Source of the DNA: Candidatus Oleihabitans oleiphilus
GTDB lineage: Bacteria > Atribacterota > Phoenicimicrobiia > Phoenicimicrobiales > Stramentimicrobiaceae
Assembly (NCBI GenBank): GCA_018054125.1
Contig: JAGPKD010000005.1
Coordinates: forward strand, 1 to 42,699
Length of the DNA: 42,699 nt
Direction: 5' to 3'
A program made the translations under genes and the position numbers. The notes beneath the pieces are model-generated. The model was not told where the DNA came from. It did no database searches and saw only the letters and a list, made by a program, of their open reading frames with translations. Of the stretch, positions 41,146 through 42,699 are shown piece after piece; position 1 is the first letter of the stretch; the number at the start of each line of letters is the position of its first letter.

Positions 41146-42699
41146 TTATCTAGCCTTATCAAAGTGGGACAGATCGAGTCCTGTGATAAAATCAAGCACT
41201 ACTGGGATTCCCTTTTCATTCATTTTTAAAGCTTTCTCCAAGGCTGGTCTAATATCAGAGGGTTTTTCTATTTTCTGACCATAACAATTACAAGCTTCCG
41301 CCCATTTCACAAAATCAGGCTGGACTTGAAATGAGGAGATATCATTACCTTTATGCTTTCTCTGGTTGTATTTCACCCAGCCTAAGGCAGAATTATTTAA
41401 GACCACCCAGGTACAACCAGCTCGATATTGAGCAGCAGTAGGCAATTCTTTCATATACATCTGGAAGGCTCCATCTCCGGTAATGCATACTACTTTCTTT
41501 TCAGGCCTGGTGAGCTTGGCAGCAATGGCTCCTACCACCCCCATACCCATACAGGTTTGCTCGGCAACGGGAACACAAAAAGAACCATCCTGAATTTTAT
41601 AATAAGGGTAACAATAAGACCAGGTGTCCTGAGAACCATTTTCATTTACCAATATAGTATCATTTCCAAAGACCTTACTTACCTCATGGACAATCCTTTT
41701 TGCGGGAATGGGAAGATCTTCTGTTTGACACTCCTGCTCTATCTCTTCCTCATATTCTTGCTTATTGCTTATTAATTTTTTAATTCTTGGTCTTCCCTTA
41801 TAAATTAGATCTTCTGTTAACTGATCTTTTATTGTACAAGAAAGCTGCTTTAACACCAATTTAGCATCTCCTATAATTGCCACATCAGGGAACCAGTTTC
41901 TTCCTATTTCAAAAGGTGTTATATCTATCTGGATGAATTTGGCTTTTGGTGGGAAGTCTTGCCAGTCATGAGTTTGAAAACTTTCATTCCTGCTACCCAG
42001 GGAGATAACTAGGTCAGCCTGATTGTAGTATTCTTTGGCTATCTTCGTCCTGTAGATACCGCTTACTCCCAGGGCAAGAGGATGATTTTCACTAAGAATA
42101 CCCCTGCCTCCTGGAGTGGTTAAAAAGGGTATACCTAATAATTCTATGAACTCTCTAAACTCCTCACTGGCCTGAGAGAGTATTGCACCATGACCAGCTA
42201 TTATTACCGGTTGGCTGGCTGAAAGCAATAACTTGGCAGCAGTATGGACTAATTCCGGATCTCCTGCTGTTCTGATTCTTTTAATTGTTTTGTATTCAGC
42301 AATTGGCTCTACTTCAAGCTCAAAACCACTAGCTATCCTGCCTCCTACATCAAGAGGTATTTCTAAAAAGACTGGGCCTGGTTGTCCATTTAGAGCCAGG
42401 GAAAAAGCACGATTAAGGTACCAGGGAATCCTTTCCACACAAGGTATTCTGGCACTCCATTTAGTAATTGGTTCCATCATCTTTCTCTGATTACATTCTT
42501 GAAATTCTCCCATACCCTCTGTTTTTTGATTGACCGAGGGGGCAAAAATAAGCAGAGGTACACATCCTGAATAAGCCTCCAGCACACCTGGGATTAGATT
42601 GGCCACTCCGGGACCCGAACTGGCACTGCATACTCCCGGATTCCCGGTTAGCCGAGAATAAGCCATAGCCATAAAAGGAGCAGAGCCTTCATACCTTAA
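41146..42699 (-). CDS. Thiamine-diphosphate-dependent enzyme, acetolactate-synthase-like, 5' part beyond the window
   Basis: The reading frame is open through the right edge (LRYEGSAPFMAMAYSRLTGN), so the gene is cut; 518 codons are present and roughly 40-70 N-terminal residues, including the TPP glutamate region, are missing. The N-terminal domain retains GPGVANLIPGVLEAY, the middle domain the VIIAGHGA and LVISLGSRN blocks, and the C-terminal TPP motif GDGAFQMYMKEL ... NNS binds Mg-TPP. It may be acetolactate synthase (IlvB), glyoxylate carboligase or a related decarboxylase/lyase of sugar-acid breakdown; the position next to uronate genes makes a catabolic role as likely as valine synthesis. 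It ends 135 nt before the site C promoter. Confidence 0.85.
   Translation of the reverse strand, partial: LRYEGSAPFMAMAYSRLTGNPGVCSASSGPGVANLIPGVLEAYSGCVPLLIFAPSVNQKTEGMGEFQECNQRKMMEPITKWSARIPCVERIPWYLNRAFSLALNGQPGPVFLEIPLDVGGRIASGFELEVEPIAEYKTIKRIRTAGDPELVHTAAKLLLSASQPVIIAGHGAILSQASEEFREFIELLGIPFLTTPGGRGILSENHPLALGVSGIYRTKIAKEYYNQADLVISLGSRNESFQTHDWQDFPPKAKFIQIDITPFEIGRNWFPDVAIIGDAKLVLKQLSCTIKDQLTEDLIYKGRPRIKKLISNKQEYEEEIEQECQTEDLPIPAKRIVHEVSKVFGNDTILVNENGSQDTWSYCYPYYKIQDGSFCVPVAEQTCMGMGVVGAIAAKLTRPEKKVVCITGDGAFQMYMKELPTAAQYRAGCTWVVLNNSALGWVKYNQRKHKGNDISSFQVQPDFVKWAEACNCYGQKIEKPSDIRPALEKALKMNEKGIPVVLDFITGLDLSHFDKAR

Overview
The window is a low-GC stretch of bacterial chromosome dominated by uptake and catabolism of hexuronates and related sugar acids. 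It holds three TRAP solute-binding proteins with two full TRAP membrane pairs, one tripartite tricarboxylate (Tct) system and one Fe3+/sugar-phosphate-type ABC system. Many starts are TTG or GTG with strong Shine-Dalgarno sites. There are no rRNA, tRNA, phage or transposase genes. The gene content suits an anaerobic fermenter; Atribacterota or a deep Firmicutes-like lineage is my guess from style only, and no phylogenetic marker is present to confirm it.

Layout. 1-5064 (+ strand): terminator hairpin, promoter, an ABC operon (binding protein broken by a -1 frame change at a slippery A-run, fused permease, ATPase) and a hydroxypyruvate-isomerase-like TIM barrel. 5081-9081 (- strand): two paralogous PfkB sugar kinases around a second TIM-barrel isomerase, a CDF cation exporter and the remnant of a glucosamine-6-phosphate-deaminase-like gene. 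9082-9707: gene-free, packed with repeats. 9708-15152 (-): HAD hydrolase, PPi-type phosphofructokinase, LarA-like nickel-pincer racemase/epimerase and 6-phosphogluconate dehydrogenase, separated by degenerate 7-bp tandem repeats. 15422-19320 (-): fructuronate reductase (uxuB), tagaturonate epimerase (uxaE), uronate isomerase (uxaC) behind their own promoter. 19467-24646 (-): tctA, tctB, tctC, an M24-fold protein lacking metal ligands, and an orphan TRAP binding protein. 24958-34215 (-): iclR-kdgA-kdgK-dctPQM, then a 2-hydroxyacid dehydrogenase, an SDR and a Gfo/Idh/MocA oxidoreductase. 34336-40561 (-): dctPQM, kduI, Gfo/Idh/MocA and a zinc alcohol dehydrogenase. 41146-42699 (-): a TPP-dependent acetolactate-synthase-like gene running off the right edge.

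How it works together. UxaC, UxaE and UxuB would take galacturonate/glucuronate to mannonate; KduI handles 4,5-unsaturated uronates from pectin or alginate-like polymers; KdgK and KdgA turn 2-keto-3-deoxygluconate into pyruvate and glyceraldehyde-3-phosphate. Mannonate dehydratase (uxuA) is not in the window. TRAP and Tct systems presumably import the acids.

The strongest non-coding signal is a shared control unit. Three near-perfect sigma-A promoters (in front of iclR, the orphan dctP-tct operon and the dctPQM-kduI operon) are each followed within a few to about 15 bases of the expected start by the same 26-bp operator, TTCTAT-N3-ATAGAA-N5-TTCTA, in the same orientation. This defines a candidate IclR-family regulon that can be read directly from the DNA. 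Other unexplained structure: conserved hairpins just after three binding-protein genes, orphan Shine-Dalgarno-like motifs in the leaders of all four secreted binding-protein operons, and a family of heptanucleotide arrays confined to the 7.8-15.4 kb part.
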